Below are positions 16,561 through 26,012 of a stretch of 64,000 nucleotides of DNA, one piece after another. Made by a program: the position numbers and the translations under genes. Position 1 is the stretch's first letter; each line of letters begins with the position of its first letter. The stretch covers positions 61,051 to 125,050 of the forward strand of contig CAIXRA010000028.1 in NCBI GenBank assembly GCA_903921725.1, in the 5' to 3' direction. This stretch comes from an uncultured Lentisphaerota bacterium (GTDB lineage Bacteria > Verrucomicrobiota > Lentisphaeria > Oligosphaerales > CAITYL01). The notes beneath the pieces were generated by a model. That model had not been told where the DNA came from, made no database searches, and worked only from the letters and a program-made list of their open reading frames with translations.

Positions 16561-19536
16561 TCAGCGCAACTCTTCGGGAACACCGCCGGGACCGAACCAG
16601 GCGAGGCCGGCCGGAAGTTCGCCGGCTGCTGCGCCGGACTTGAACCCAACCCGGACTTTGGCGGCGGCGGCCAAGTTAAAGTGGACGCGGCTGACCACGG
16701 CTTCGGACGGGGTCACCACCAGTACGCCGTCCTTCATCTCCGCCGTGCAGTTCCAAGCGGCGAGCGAACCGTCGGCGCGCCGGATGACATAGGCGTTGCC
16801 GACAGCGACCTCGCCAAGGCATTTGAAGATTTCGTGGACGTCGTTGTCGCAGCAGCCGCCGTCGTTGTTGCCCCAGTAGCCGGTGACCCAGGTGTTGGGC
16901 GGGGCCTTGTACCAGCCGGAGAGCATCGGCATATACTGTTCGCCGATGATCCGGTTGGCATGACGCCCCTTGCCGGGCTTCTGCGGGTCGGGCTCGAAGA
17001 CGCCGGCGCGGATGTAGGGGTTGGGGACGAACGCCCAGCGCAGTTCGCCGCTTTGGCCGTCGATGAGCTGGACGCAGGACCCCAGAGCGTTCATCGCCTG
17101 CCGCAGGTAATCCTCCCGGCCCGTGAGCTGGTAGAGATACCAGAGGCCGTAAATCCGCCAGCCCGACCAGCCGTGGGGCGAGTTGAACATGTTGGCCTTC
17201 GCCAGGACATCGTACTGCGCCTCCCAGAAGCGGAGCGAGCCGCCGTTCATGCGGCTGTCGGGGATCAGGATCTGCGAGAGGCAGCGGTGCCCGGAGGCTA
17301 TTTTCTCGGCGGCCTCCAAGTATTTCCGCCGCCGGGCCGGATCGGTCTGGAGCAGGGCGAACATCGAGAGCTGGGTGTAGCTGCATGCAATCATGCCGTC
17401 TTCGTAGGTCAGCTCGCCTTCGGTGTCGATGTTGTCGAGATTCTTGGCCAGATCGTCCATCGCCCGTGTCACCGATGTGTAATGGCGGTCGTAGCGCTCT
17501 TTCCACTTCGGGTCGGCGGCGGCCAGCGTTTTTTCCTGCGCCATCACCTCCATGATCGACTTGGCGATATAGACGACCGAGGTGTAGTGGGTGTGGCGGT
17601 TGCGGTAGGCGCCGTCGGCCCCTTGCTTGGTCATCATGAAATCGGCCAGCGCGGAGGCGAACTCCAGGTCGCGGATGTCGCGGGTCGCGGCGTAGCGGCA
17701 GGCCAGAAGTCCGGCCATGCAGGCGTGGTTCTGGATGCGGTCCTGCCAGGAGGTCGGCAGCATCTTCTTCAGGTCGTACATCAGCGGCATGAGTTCCTGG
17801 AACTTCGCCTCCGCCTGCGCGTCCACCGCGGGATCCGGCATCAGGCGCCGCGCCTGGAAGGCGGGGAAGAACCCGTACCATGACTCGGTGTGCGACGAGG
17901 CCTTCTGCGGCTTGGCCACCGCCTCCGCCCGCGCACGGTCGAGGTACCACGACCACGGCCGCCGCACGGTGATCTTCGCCTCCGAAATCTTCCCTTTCCT
18001 GTCCGTCACTACAAGCGTGTAGACGCCGGGGGCCGTGAGGACATCGCTGCATGTCATATAGACGCCTGTTTCCGTATTGCAGCGATCCATTGTGGCCTCT
18101 TTGCCATCCGGACCGGCAAGGATCAGGGATTTCAGGCCGGAAAGGGCAAAGACCGTGCCGGTGACTCTTTCGCCAGCCTCGAGTGTGTAGCGGTTGAGCT
18201 CGAACATCGGCGCCAACGCCAGCTCCGACGCCTTGATGGCGACCTGGTCGAGGCTGCCGCACGGCGCCAGGCACACCCGCCAGCTCTTCGTCTCGCCCGG
18301 GGCCAGCGTGTCGAGCCCCTGTGGGTGGCGCTCCGGCAGCGGTCCGGCGTTGAGCAAGTCGAGGTTGAGTGTGAAGATGCGGTGGCCGCCGCCGTTGTAG
18401 TCGACGCTCCAGGAGGCGACGGCGTCGGGCGAGGCAATCACCAGAATCCGGCCGTCGGGCGCCATCGCGTAGCCCCAGAAATGGGTTTTCTCGCAGCGCA
18501 GCAGGGTGGGGAAGAAGCGGCTGTTCCAGTCGGGCCATTTCTCCATCCAGGTGTCGAGGCCGAGCTTGATTCCGGCGGTCTCCGGCTTCCACGGCTTGCC
18601 GGTGCTGTTGGTTGCGGAGGCGACGATGGCCGTCCGCCCGTCCTTTTCCTGCCGGTACTCGATGCGGAAGCGGATGCCGTCGCGTACGACCTCGTAGGCG
18701 GGCTTGCCGGCTTCAACCTGGCGCAGGCGCAGCTGTTTCTCGCCACCGTCCCAACGACCGTACCAGGCGGGTCCGGCATGGCTGTCGGAGCGGAACTGCA
18801 CCGGCTGCAGCCTGCCGTCGCCGAAGTCGCCGGAGAAGGCGCGGATTCGTCCGGAGCGGTCGAGTTCGGCCTGCCATGGCTTGTCGCCAATCTTCACTCC
18901 AGGTTCCCGCACCGCCCCGACGGTCGGCGTTCCGGCGGCCTTGAATTCTTCGAACATCACCGGCATCCCGTAGGTGCGGACACCGATGGCGGCAATGTCG
19001 GGCAGGCAGTCCGCCAGCTCCTCCTCGACCAGCCAGGCGGGTTCAGCCCCGCCGTCCGGCCAGACCTTCATCCGCACCAACCCCTCGGCGGCTTCGACCT
19101 TCATGGTGTGCCACTTGCCGGGCGGCAGCTCTTTCCGGACGGTTGTCCGGTTGAAGAATCCGATCTCGCATTCGCCGACCGGCAAGTCCGGCGCGCGAAA
19201 GATGATCATCGAGTAAAGCCGTTTGCCCCGATCCTTGCCGTAGAGGGCGATCGCCGCCGATGCCCACTCCGGAGCCGCGCCCTTTTCCGGCATCAAACAA
19301 CGGACTTGTGCCGACAGGCTGGCGTCGGCATTGCCGAGCGCCAGTGGCGCGGCCACCGCGCCGGCGACAATGGTGCGTGCGTCAATCGCCCGCACACTGG
19401 CGGCCCCATGGTTGTCGACGCCTTCCAGCTTCTGGAAATCCGCCAGCGTTGCCGGTGCTTCAAGCGCCGCCGCACACGCCGTGGCGCAGGCCAGGCACAG
19501 GGCGGGAAGGAACAGCAGGGGCAGGGCTCGGCGCAT
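16561..19536 (-). CDS. Large secreted protein with probable six-hairpin (alpha/alpha) glycosidase-like C-terminal half
   Basis: Signal peptide MRRALPLLFLPALCLACATACA; helical C-terminal half with 'FWEAQYDVLAKANMFNSPHGWSGWRIYGLWYLYQLTG'; next to an AraC regulator and a GH3 remnant. Confidence 0.65.
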   Translation of the reverse strand: MRRALPLLFLPALCLACATACAAALEAPATLADFQKLEGVDNHGAASVRAIDARTIVAGAVAAPLALGNADASLSAQVRCLMPEKGAAPEWASAAIALYGKDRGKRLYSMIIFRAPDLPVGECEIGFFNRTTVRKELPPGKWHTMKVEAAEGLVRMKVWPDGGAEPAWLVEEELADCLPDIAAIGVRTYGMPVMFEEFKAAGTPTVGAVREPGVKIGDKPWQAELDRSGRIRAFSGDFGDGRLQPVQFRSDSHAGPAWYGRWDGGEKQLRLRQVEAGKPAYEVVRDGIRFRIEYRQEKDGRTAIVASATNSTGKPWKPETAGIKLGLDTWMEKWPDWNSRFFPTLLRCEKTHFWGYAMAPDGRILVIASPDAVASWSVDYNGGGHRIFTLNLDLLNAGPLPERHPQGLDTLAPGETKSWRVCLAPCGSLDQVAIKASELALAPMFELNRYTLEAGERVTGTVFALSGLKSLILAGPDGKEATMDRCNTETGVYMTCSDVLTAPGVYTLVVTDRKGKISEAKITVRRPWSWYLDRARAEAVAKPQKASSHTESWYGFFPAFQARRLMPDPAVDAQAEAKFQELMPLMYDLKKMLPTSWQDRIQNHACMAGLLACRYAATRDIRDLEFASALADFMMTKQGADGAYRNRHTHYTSVVYIAKSIMEVMAQEKTLAAADPKWKERYDRHYTSVTRAMDDLAKNLDNIDTEGELTYEDGMIACSYTQLSMFALLQTDPARRRKYLEAAEKIASGHRCLSQILIPDSRMNGGSLRFWEAQYDVLAKANMFNSPHGWSGWRIYGLWYLYQLTGREDYLRQAMNALGSCVQLIDGQSGELRWAFVPNPYIRAGVFEPDPQKPGKGRHANRIIGEQYMPMLSGWYKAPPNTWVTGYWGNNDGGCCDNDVHEIFKCLGEVAVGNAYVIRRADGSLAAWNCTAEMKDGVLVVTPSEAVVSRVHFNLAAAAKVRVGFKSGAAAGELPAGLAWFGPGGVPEELR

Positions 19537-19703
19537 GGGTGGTCTCCGGGGTGGTGCGGATTCACGATCGCTGGGATCGTTTTACCATAAGCCTGGCCGC
19601 ATGCGCGTCAATGATGCGGGGATGGTAGAGTTCTTCAATTGGTGGGACAAATCTTACCGGTAAAAGGCAGTCCTGTTCATCGTGGGATTGCCCGGCGGTA
19701 AAA

Positions 19704-20567
19704 TCAGTCCCGGCGGCGGAAGGCGCCGGGGCTGGCGCCTATTGCGCGGTGGAAGGTTCGCGAGAACGAATATGGCGAATCGTAGCCGACGAGGGCGGCG
19801 ATGCGGGCCAGCGGATAATCCGTTCCCGAGAGCAGTTCGCGGGCACGGGCCAAGCGAAGGGCGGTGAGTTTCTGAAGCGGCGTCAGTTGATCGTGTTCCT
19901 GCACAATCCGCCGGAATTGCGCGGGTGACAGGCTGAACTGCTGCGCGAGCTCGGGTACTGTCCATGGACGGGCCAGCTGGTTGTCAACTTCCTGCCACAG
20001 CATGTCGAGCCGTTTCCGCTCCGCCGTCCGGCGCGCATCCATGGCCGGCCGGAGAAGACGGTCGAAGTGGATGGCGACGAGTTCGGCCAGCGCTCCGGCC
20101 GCCGTCGCATCTAAATCCTGCCGGAGCGTTTCCCGGATATACTCTTCGGCCATGGCGATACACACGGTGAAATCGATGTCGGTGCGGCGGGTCACCTGCG
20201 CTGGCATCGCATAGCTGGCCGGATTGTCCTCCTTGATGTGGACCCATCCGATTTTCCAGCCCTCGGGCGCCGCCTGGTAGCGGTACGGATTCCGTGCCGG
20301 AAGCAGCCATGCCTCGCCCGGAAGCATGTTGCATTCGCTTCCCGGAGTCTGCAGGATCCCGCGCCCGCCAAGAATGAAGATGACGACATGTTCGTGAAAA
20401 TTGGGCCGCCCCATTTCATACGGGGCCTTTAGGTCGCTGATGCCAGCGTGGCTGAAGCCGCGTTGCACCAGCGGTCGGGAATACGGCCTGTGGACAGGGA
20501 GGAACCGCTCGACGCACCCTGGCGGGATGATGAACGATGTTGTTATTGTTTTGACTTTTTCTGTCAT
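19704..20567 (-). CDS. AraC-family transcriptional regulator
   Basis: Cupin-like N-terminus 'NFHEHVVIFILGGRGIL'; C-terminal double HTH 'ARELLSGTDYPLARIAALVGYDSPYSFSRTFHRAIGASPGAFRR'. Confidence 0.9.
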   Translation of the reverse strand: MTEKVKTITTSFIIPPGCVERFLPVHRPYSRPLVQRGFSHAGISDLKAPYEMGRPNFHEHVVIFILGGRGILQTPGSECNMLPGEAWLLPARNPYRYQAAPEGWKIGWVHIKEDNPASYAMPAQVTRRTDIDFTVCIAMAEEYIRETLRQDLDATAAGALAELVAIHFDRLLRPAMDARRTAERKRLDMLWQEVDNQLARPWTVPELAQQFSLSPAQFRRIVQEHDQLTPLQKLTALRLARARELLSGTDYPLARIAALVGYDSPYSFSRTFHRAIGASPGAFRRRD

Positions 20568-20828
20568 TTTAAGCCCCCGCGTTCACCGTTATGATAATCC
20601 CTGCCAGTCAATTTTCCTGCGGTTCCGGGTATTTTCTTGCAGGCCAATCATGCCATCATCCGGCAAGAAGGCAGACACGGAAGAAAATGTTGTGTTCCGG
20701 AGCCCCTCTTCCATCTCGTATCGGACACCCGCCACCCGCCGCCGTAACCGGCATGGAAATTATTTCGTGCCGCGATATATTCCGGCTAATAATCATTTGG
20801 TACTCTCGCCTGTAAAAACGGTGGCGTC

Positions 20829-22514
20829 ATGCTTGAAAATCTGTACATCCGGAATTTGGCGGTGGTGTCCGAACTGGAGATTGAGTTCGGCCCGGGATTG
20901 AACACGGTCACCGGCGAGACGGGCGCCGGGAAATCGCTGATTCTCGGCGCGCTGCAGCTGCTGCTTGGCGAACGCGCCAGCCCCTCTGTCATCCGCCAGG
21001 GCGAGAGCCAGTGCGAAATCTCCGCGGGCTTCCGGATGGACGCGGCGCCGGCGGGGCTGAAAACGGCGCTCGCCGCGTTCTTCGATGAGCACGGCGTGGC
21101 GGCGGACGGCGAGGGCGGCCTGCTCCTGCGCCGGGTCATCGCCGCCGCCGGCACCAGAAATTATATCAACTCATCTCCGGTCACGCTGCAGCTCCTCAAG
21201 GAACTCGGCGACCTGCTAATCGACATCCACGGCCCGAATGACCACCAGTCGCTCCTCCAGCCACGATGCCAGCTCGGACTCCTGGACGCCTTTGCTGTGA
21301 ACGGGAAGAAACTCGATGCCTGCGCGGCGGCGTTTTCGACGCTGACGGAGAAGCGGGCGGCGCTGGAACGGCTACTCGGGGAGCACCTGTCGCCGCAGGA
21401 GGAGGAGTTCTGCCGCTTCCAGCTCGTCGAAATCGACAAGGCGAAGCCGGAGCCGGGTGAGGATGCGGAAATCGGCGCACGCCACACGATTGTCGCGCAC
21501 CGCCGCACGCTGCTCCAGGCCTGCCAGCAGGCGCGCCAGGGGCTGACGGAGGCGGGCGACGCCGCGGCGGTGGAGACGCTCCGCCTCGCGCTCCAGCAGC
21601 TCCGCGAGGTGGCGGAGATCGACCCGGAGAACGGTGGTCCGTTCCGCGAGCGGCTGGAACAGCTCGTCGAACAGGTCGAAGAGATCAGTTCCGACGTGGA
21701 GCGCTACGCGGACTCGCTCGACCTCGACGAGACCGAGTTGGCGCGCGTCGAGGAGCGCCTCGGTGTCCTCCAGAAGCTGAAGCGCAAATACGGCCCGACG
21801 CTGGAGGACGTGCTCAAGACGGCGGAGTCGCTGCGGGAGAAACTCGACGGTGTCGAGAAGCGTCAGGAGCGCGTTGCCGTGCTGGAGGCGGAGTGTGCGG
21901 CGCTGGAGACGGCGCATCTGGCCGCGTGCCGGGAGTTGCGGAGTTCGCGCGAAACCGCCTCCGGCAAGCTCGCCAAGGCGATTACCGGCAAGCTGCAGAA
22001 GCTCGGATTCGCCCAAGGCGTCTTCGAGGTGCGGCTGGCGGACGCGGCGCCCGGCGCCCACGGCATGGACGCCGCGGAGTTCTGCTTCGCGCCGAACCCC
22101 GGCGAAAAACTGCTCCCGCTCCGCCAGATCGCCAGCAGCGGCGAGATGGCGCGTGTCATGCTCGCCGTGAAGACCATCCTCAGCCACGCCGACCAAGTGC
22201 CGATGCTGGTGTTTGATGAGGTGGACGCGAACATCGGCGGGCGCATCGCCGTCATGGTCGCCGACGAGATGCGCGCCATCGCCGCCTCGCACCAGGTGAT
22301 GTGCATCACGCACCTGCCGCAGATCGCGGCGGCGGGTGCCCGCCACTACCGCGTCAGCAAGGGCTACGCCGACGGCCGCACCTGGACGCAGATGGAGCTG
22401 CTCGACCGGGCCGGCCGCGAGGAGGAGATCACCCGCATGCTCGGCGCCGCCGGCGATTCCCAGGCCGCCCTGGCCCACGCCCGGGAGATGCTGAAAGGCG
22501 CCCGGGAGGAGTGA
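20829..22514 (+). CDS. recN: DNA repair protein RecN
   Basis: 'MLENLYIRNLAVVSELEIEFGPGLNTVTGETGAGKSLI', 'VFDEVDANIGGRIAVMVADEM', 'MCITHLPQIAAAGARHY'. Confidence 0.94.
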   Translation: MLENLYIRNLAVVSELEIEFGPGLNTVTGETGAGKSLILGALQLLLGERASPSVIRQGESQCEISAGFRMDAAPAGLKTALAAFFDEHGVAADGEGGLLLRRVIAAAGTRNYINSSPVTLQLLKELGDLLIDIHGPNDHQSLLQPRCQLGLLDAFAVNGKKLDACAAAFSTLTEKRAALERLLGEHLSPQEEEFCRFQLVEIDKAKPEPGEDAEIGARHTIVAHRRTLLQACQQARQGLTEAGDAAAVETLRLALQQLREVAEIDPENGGPFRERLEQLVEQVEEISSDVERYADSLDLDETELARVEERLGVLQKLKRKYGPTLEDVLKTAESLREKLDGVEKRQERVAVLEAECAALETAHLAACRELRSSRETASGKLAKAITGKLQKLGFAQGVFEVRLADAAPGAHGMDAAEFCFAPNPGEKLLPLRQIASSGEMARVMLAVKTILSHADQVPMLVFDEVDANIGGRIAVMVADEMRAIAASHQVMCITHLPQIAAAGARHYRVSKGYADGRTWTQMELLDRAGREEEITRMLGAAGDSQAALAHAREMLKGAREE

Positions 22515-22625
22515 AGCTGGGGCGACGGGGCGATAACCATCGACAACCACCGATAATCGTCGGGGGATTGCGATGGGGATTTGCGGGTGCCGGGCGGTTC
22601 CGATTTTTGGCATTATAATTCCCGC

Positions 22626-24950
22626 ATGCAGAGATCCATGGGCAAACCCGAAATCCTCGCCCCGGCCGGGGGGCCCGCGGCGCTGGCCGCCGCCGTCGCC
22701 GCGGGGGCGGATGCGGTCTATTTCGGGCTGAAGCAGCTCAACGCGCGGCGCGGCGCGGAGAATTTCCTGCCGGAGACGCTTCCGGAAACGCTGCGCACGC
22801 TGCATGCGGCGGGCGCCCGCGGCTACCTGACGCTGAACATCGATCTGGCTCAGCGCGAGCTCGGCCTAGCCGCGCGCCAGCTTGAACTGGCGCGGCAGTC
22901 GGGCGTCGACGCGGTGCTGGTGCGCGATCCGGCGCTGCTGGCGCTCGTCCCGCTGTTCCCGGAACTGGAGTTCCATTTCAGCACGCAGGCGGGTGTCTCG
23001 TCGAGCGCCGGCGTGCACGCCGCGAAGGAGCTGGGGATCCGGCGCGTGGTGCTGGCGCGGGAGATGAGCCTGGAGGAAATCCGGGCGGCGTCGGCGGTGG
23101 AGGGCGTGGAGACGGAGGTTTTCGTGCAGGGCGCGCTCTGCTTCTGCGCTTCAGGGCGCTGTCTGATGTCGAGCTGGGTCGGCGGACGCAGCGGCAACCG
23201 CGGCGCCTGCACCAGCCCGTGCCGCGTTTCCTGGACGATCAACGGCAAACCGGCCGGACGTCCGCTTTCCATGCACGACCTGAGCCTGGCGGACAAGCTG
23301 GACGCGCTGGCGGCGGCCGGGGTGCGCTCCTTCAAGATCGAAGGCCGGCTGAAAAAACCCGAGTGGGTCGCGCAGGCGGTGGCGCTCTACCGCAGGGCGT
23401 TGGAGAAGGAGACGGCAGAACGGAAAAACGGAAAAACGGAAGAAACAAATGGCGCAGCGGCGCTCGGCGCCTACACCGGCCGCAAGATGACCGCCGGCTT
23501 CCTCGACGGCATGCGGCGCAAGCTCACAGGCACCTCCGGGCGTGTGGCGGCGGAGAACCGGTGTGACGGTGAAGAACCGGCTTTCGCCAACGTCCGGCCG
23601 GTCGGGACCGATGATGAATCGCCCGTTGCCGCCACACCGTCACACGGCCACACCGCCACACTCTTGATGGGGATTACCGTGACCGTTGCCGCCGATGCGA
23701 AAGGCGGCCTGGTCTGGCGCTTCACCTTCGGCGGACATTCCAAAGAGGTGCGGACTCCGCCGCAGCCGGTGAAGAAGCCGGACCGTTCGGCGGACCTCGC
23801 GGAGATCGGGGAACGGCTTGCCGCCGCCGTGCCGAAGGGCGTGCCGTTCGCCGGAATTTCAGCAGTCCGGGGGTGCCATTCCCCGGCCTTGCGATGTGAT
23901 GCAAACGACATGCGGCAGGCTCAAAAGAAGGCTGGAGCCGGACAACCGGAACAATCGAGCGCGAATGGCGAGCGCGAACCTTCAATCCGGCTTCCGCGCA
24001 GCACGGCGAACAAGCTTGCGGACGAGCTGGCGGCCTTCATCCGGCTGGCGCAGAAGGAGCCGGACGGCCAGGTGCGCATCGAACTGCCCGCGGCGGTGAA
24101 GGCGCGTCTGGCGCCCGGCACCCCGCATCCGGAAAACCGGCGCACGCTTGGCGACCGCCCGAACCGTGTCCGCCTCGCCGCCGCTCAGGTTGCGGAGTTC
24201 GCACGCGCGGTGCCGGATGTGGAACTGATTGTGGAACAGGCGGATGCGCCGCTGCTGAAGGCGGCTGATTCTGCTGTAAATCCGCCGGCGTATGCGGCGG
24301 ATGGGATCGATAAGCAAGCACCGCCACACCGCCACACCGCCATACTGCCACACCGGCTCATCGTCGCCCTCCCGCAGGTTTTCTATGAGGCGGAGATTCC
24401 GCAGCTGGAGGCGCTACTGCGGCTTTGCGCGGCGCACGGCGTCCGCGTCGAGGCGAACAGTTGGGACGGCTGGTGGCTGGCGCGGAAATGGAACTGCCGC
24501 ATGGAGGCCGGTCCGGGGCTGATGGCGCTGAATGGAATGGCGGCGTCCGAGCTGCACCGCCTCGGCTGCGAAACGGCCATGCTCTCGGTCGAGGCGGACC
24601 GCGGTCAACTGGAGGACGCCTGCGCGGCCTGTGGCGCGCCGCTGTCGCTGGTCGTCTACGGGCGTCCGGTGCTGATGCACACCCGCGTCTGGTTCCCGGA
24701 TTCGCTGGCGGACGGCGCGGCGTTCACCGACGCCCGCGGCGGCGCGATGCGCATGTGGCGCGGCGGCGCATCCACGTTCCTCCTGCGCCCGGCCGAGCCG
24801 TTCGATCTCTGCGGACTCCGCAATGGGAAGATCCGCGTCCGGCATCTCGTCGCCGACCTGGTCGCCGCCCCCGATCCGCTGAAGGAATGGCGCAATCTCG
24901 GCAAGAATCCCGCCGCGCCCACCTTCAACTACGCCCGCACGCTGCGGTGA
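22626..24950 (+). CDS. Peptidase U32 family protein carrying repeat-derived insertions
   Basis: 'PEILAPAGGPAALAAAVAAGADAVYFGLK', 'CFCASGRCLMSSWVGGRSGNRGACTSPCR', 'SFKIEGRLKKPEWVAQAV'; preceded by TATAAT at about 22614. Confidence 0.88.
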   Translation: MQRSMGKPEILAPAGGPAALAAAVAAGADAVYFGLKQLNARRGAENFLPETLPETLRTLHAAGARGYLTLNIDLAQRELGLAARQLELARQSGVDAVLVRDPALLALVPLFPELEFHFSTQAGVSSSAGVHAAKELGIRRVVLAREMSLEEIRAASAVEGVETEVFVQGALCFCASGRCLMSSWVGGRSGNRGACTSPCRVSWTINGKPAGRPLSMHDLSLADKLDALAAAGVRSFKIEGRLKKPEWVAQAVALYRRALEKETAERKNGKTEETNGAAALGAYTGRKMTAGFLDGMRRKLTGTSGRVAAENRCDGEEPAFANVRPVGTDDESPVAATPSHGHTATLLMGITVTVAADAKGGLVWRFTFGGHSKEVRTPPQPVKKPDRSADLAEIGERLAAAVPKGVPFAGISAVRGCHSPALRCDANDMRQAQKKAGAGQPEQSSANGEREPSIRLPRSTANKLADELAAFIRLAQKEPDGQVRIELPAAVKARLAPGTPHPENRRTLGDRPNRVRLAAAQVAEFARAVPDVELIVEQADAPLLKAADSAVNPPAYAADGIDKQAPPHRHTAILPHRLIVALPQVFYEAEIPQLEALLRLCAAHGVRVEANSWDGWWLARKWNCRMEAGPGLMALNGMAASELHRLGCETAMLSVEADRGQLEDACAACGAPLSLVVYGRPVLMHTRVWFPDSLADGAAFTDARGGAMRMWRGGASTFLLRPAEPFDLCGLRNGKIRVRHLVADLVAAPDPLKEWRNLGKNPAAPTFNYARTLR
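23418..23446. repeat. In-frame ACGGAAAA-word repeat
   Basis: GAACGGAAAAACGGAAAAACGGAAGAAAC; shares ACGGAAAAACGGAAGAA with 26284-26300. Confidence 0.8.
23561..23663. repeat. In-frame inverted repeat (GTGTGACGGTG / CACCGTCACAC) with CACACCGCCACAC words
   Basis: GTGTGACGGTG at 23561-23571, exact reverse complement at 23635-23645; GTGTGACGGTGAA recurs at 27031. Confidence 0.8.
24321..24355. repeat. In-frame CCGCCACACCGCCACACCGCCA repeat
   Basis: Tandem CCGCCACA words; same family at 23635-23663 and 27081-27110. Confidence 0.75.
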
Positions 24951-25043
24951 CCCCGATTCACTCCTCGGTTGCAACGCAAACGGGGCGGAGCATGCTCAAC
25001 AAAACAGAGCCGTCCGCTGGCTGGGCATCCGCATGTGTACCGC

Positions 25044-25760
25044 TCAACTTTTCTTTCGGATCAACTTTCCTATACCAATGCCGATTAATCCGAAGATGAG
25101 GTAGAGGAAGAAAAACTTCACACCGGTGAGCAGGACAACCGGACGGCCTGTGATGTCGCTGTAGATGAGTGCGCCAATGAAGATAACGCCCATTGCCGGT
25201 ATTGCGGTTCTCCAGCGGATGTTGCCTCGCTTGTTCATGAACAACAGAAAGAGCAGGGGGGAGACAACCTGGCCGACGCAGGAACCCCAAGCAACTGCGG
25301 GAGATGTTGCCCGCATCAATATGGCCGCCGCGACAAGTGCGATTCCTTCGCCGCCGACCAAAACTCCGCCAACAAACCAGGGGTAGTTCCTTTCCGCCCA
25401 CAGTCCGTCTTTCTCCTGCTCCTGCCCGCTGTTCGGCATCCGTTGCTCATTTGCCAGATTCTCTTCTTGTCCAAAAGTCTCGGCGACCGCTTTGCTTGAA
25501 CCGGCCTCGCCGGTTCCGACGCTATTATCAGCATTGCCTGCGTTTCGGCTGGCACCTTCCGCCTGGCCCTTTGCCTTTGTGGCGTTGTCGTGGCACAGAA
25601 AGGAGCAGTAGCCTGACCGGCACCATAGGTTGTATTGCGCGTTGCCGATCATCTTTTCAACCTGCACCTTGCGAAGGCGTATGGCGCAGCCCGGGCAGGT
25701 CTTTTCCGATAGAATGTCGCCGTCCGTGCCCGTTGTTTTCTGCAATTCAGCATCCATCAT
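25044..25760 (-). CDS. Uncharacterised membrane protein with N-terminal Cys-rich (zinc-ribbon-like) motif
   Basis: 'CPGCAIRLRKVQVEKMIGNAQYNLWCRSGYCSFLC' followed by acidic linker and several TM segments; visibly lower GC than flanks. Confidence 0.7.
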   Translation of the reverse strand: MMDAELQKTTGTDGDILSEKTCPGCAIRLRKVQVEKMIGNAQYNLWCRSGYCSFLCHDNATKAKGQAEGASRNAGNADNSVGTGEAGSSKAVAETFGQEENLANEQRMPNSGQEQEKDGLWAERNYPWFVGGVLVGGEGIALVAAAILMRATSPAVAWGSCVGQVVSPLLFLLFMNKRGNIRWRTAIPAMGVIFIGALIYSDITGRPVVLLTGVKFFFLYLIFGLIGIGIGKLIRKKS

Positions 25761-26012
25761 CTTTACGGCTCCATTTTAGCGTTTTGATTGTCATCGGTTG
25801 CCGTCGACATGATTTTGGACATCCAATCGCAAAGGTCGGCTTGCTGGCCCGGAACCGTCCGCGGACGGTATTTTTATACTGTACCGTGCTGGAAGACGCG
25901 CCGCAACTGATGCATATCCAAGCGGCGGCCGTATTGGCTTCCACTCGGACTTGCCGGCGGCGTTGATTTTCCGGGTTAGGCGTCCATAGTCGGCGGGGAG
26001 TGGAGGCGAGCG

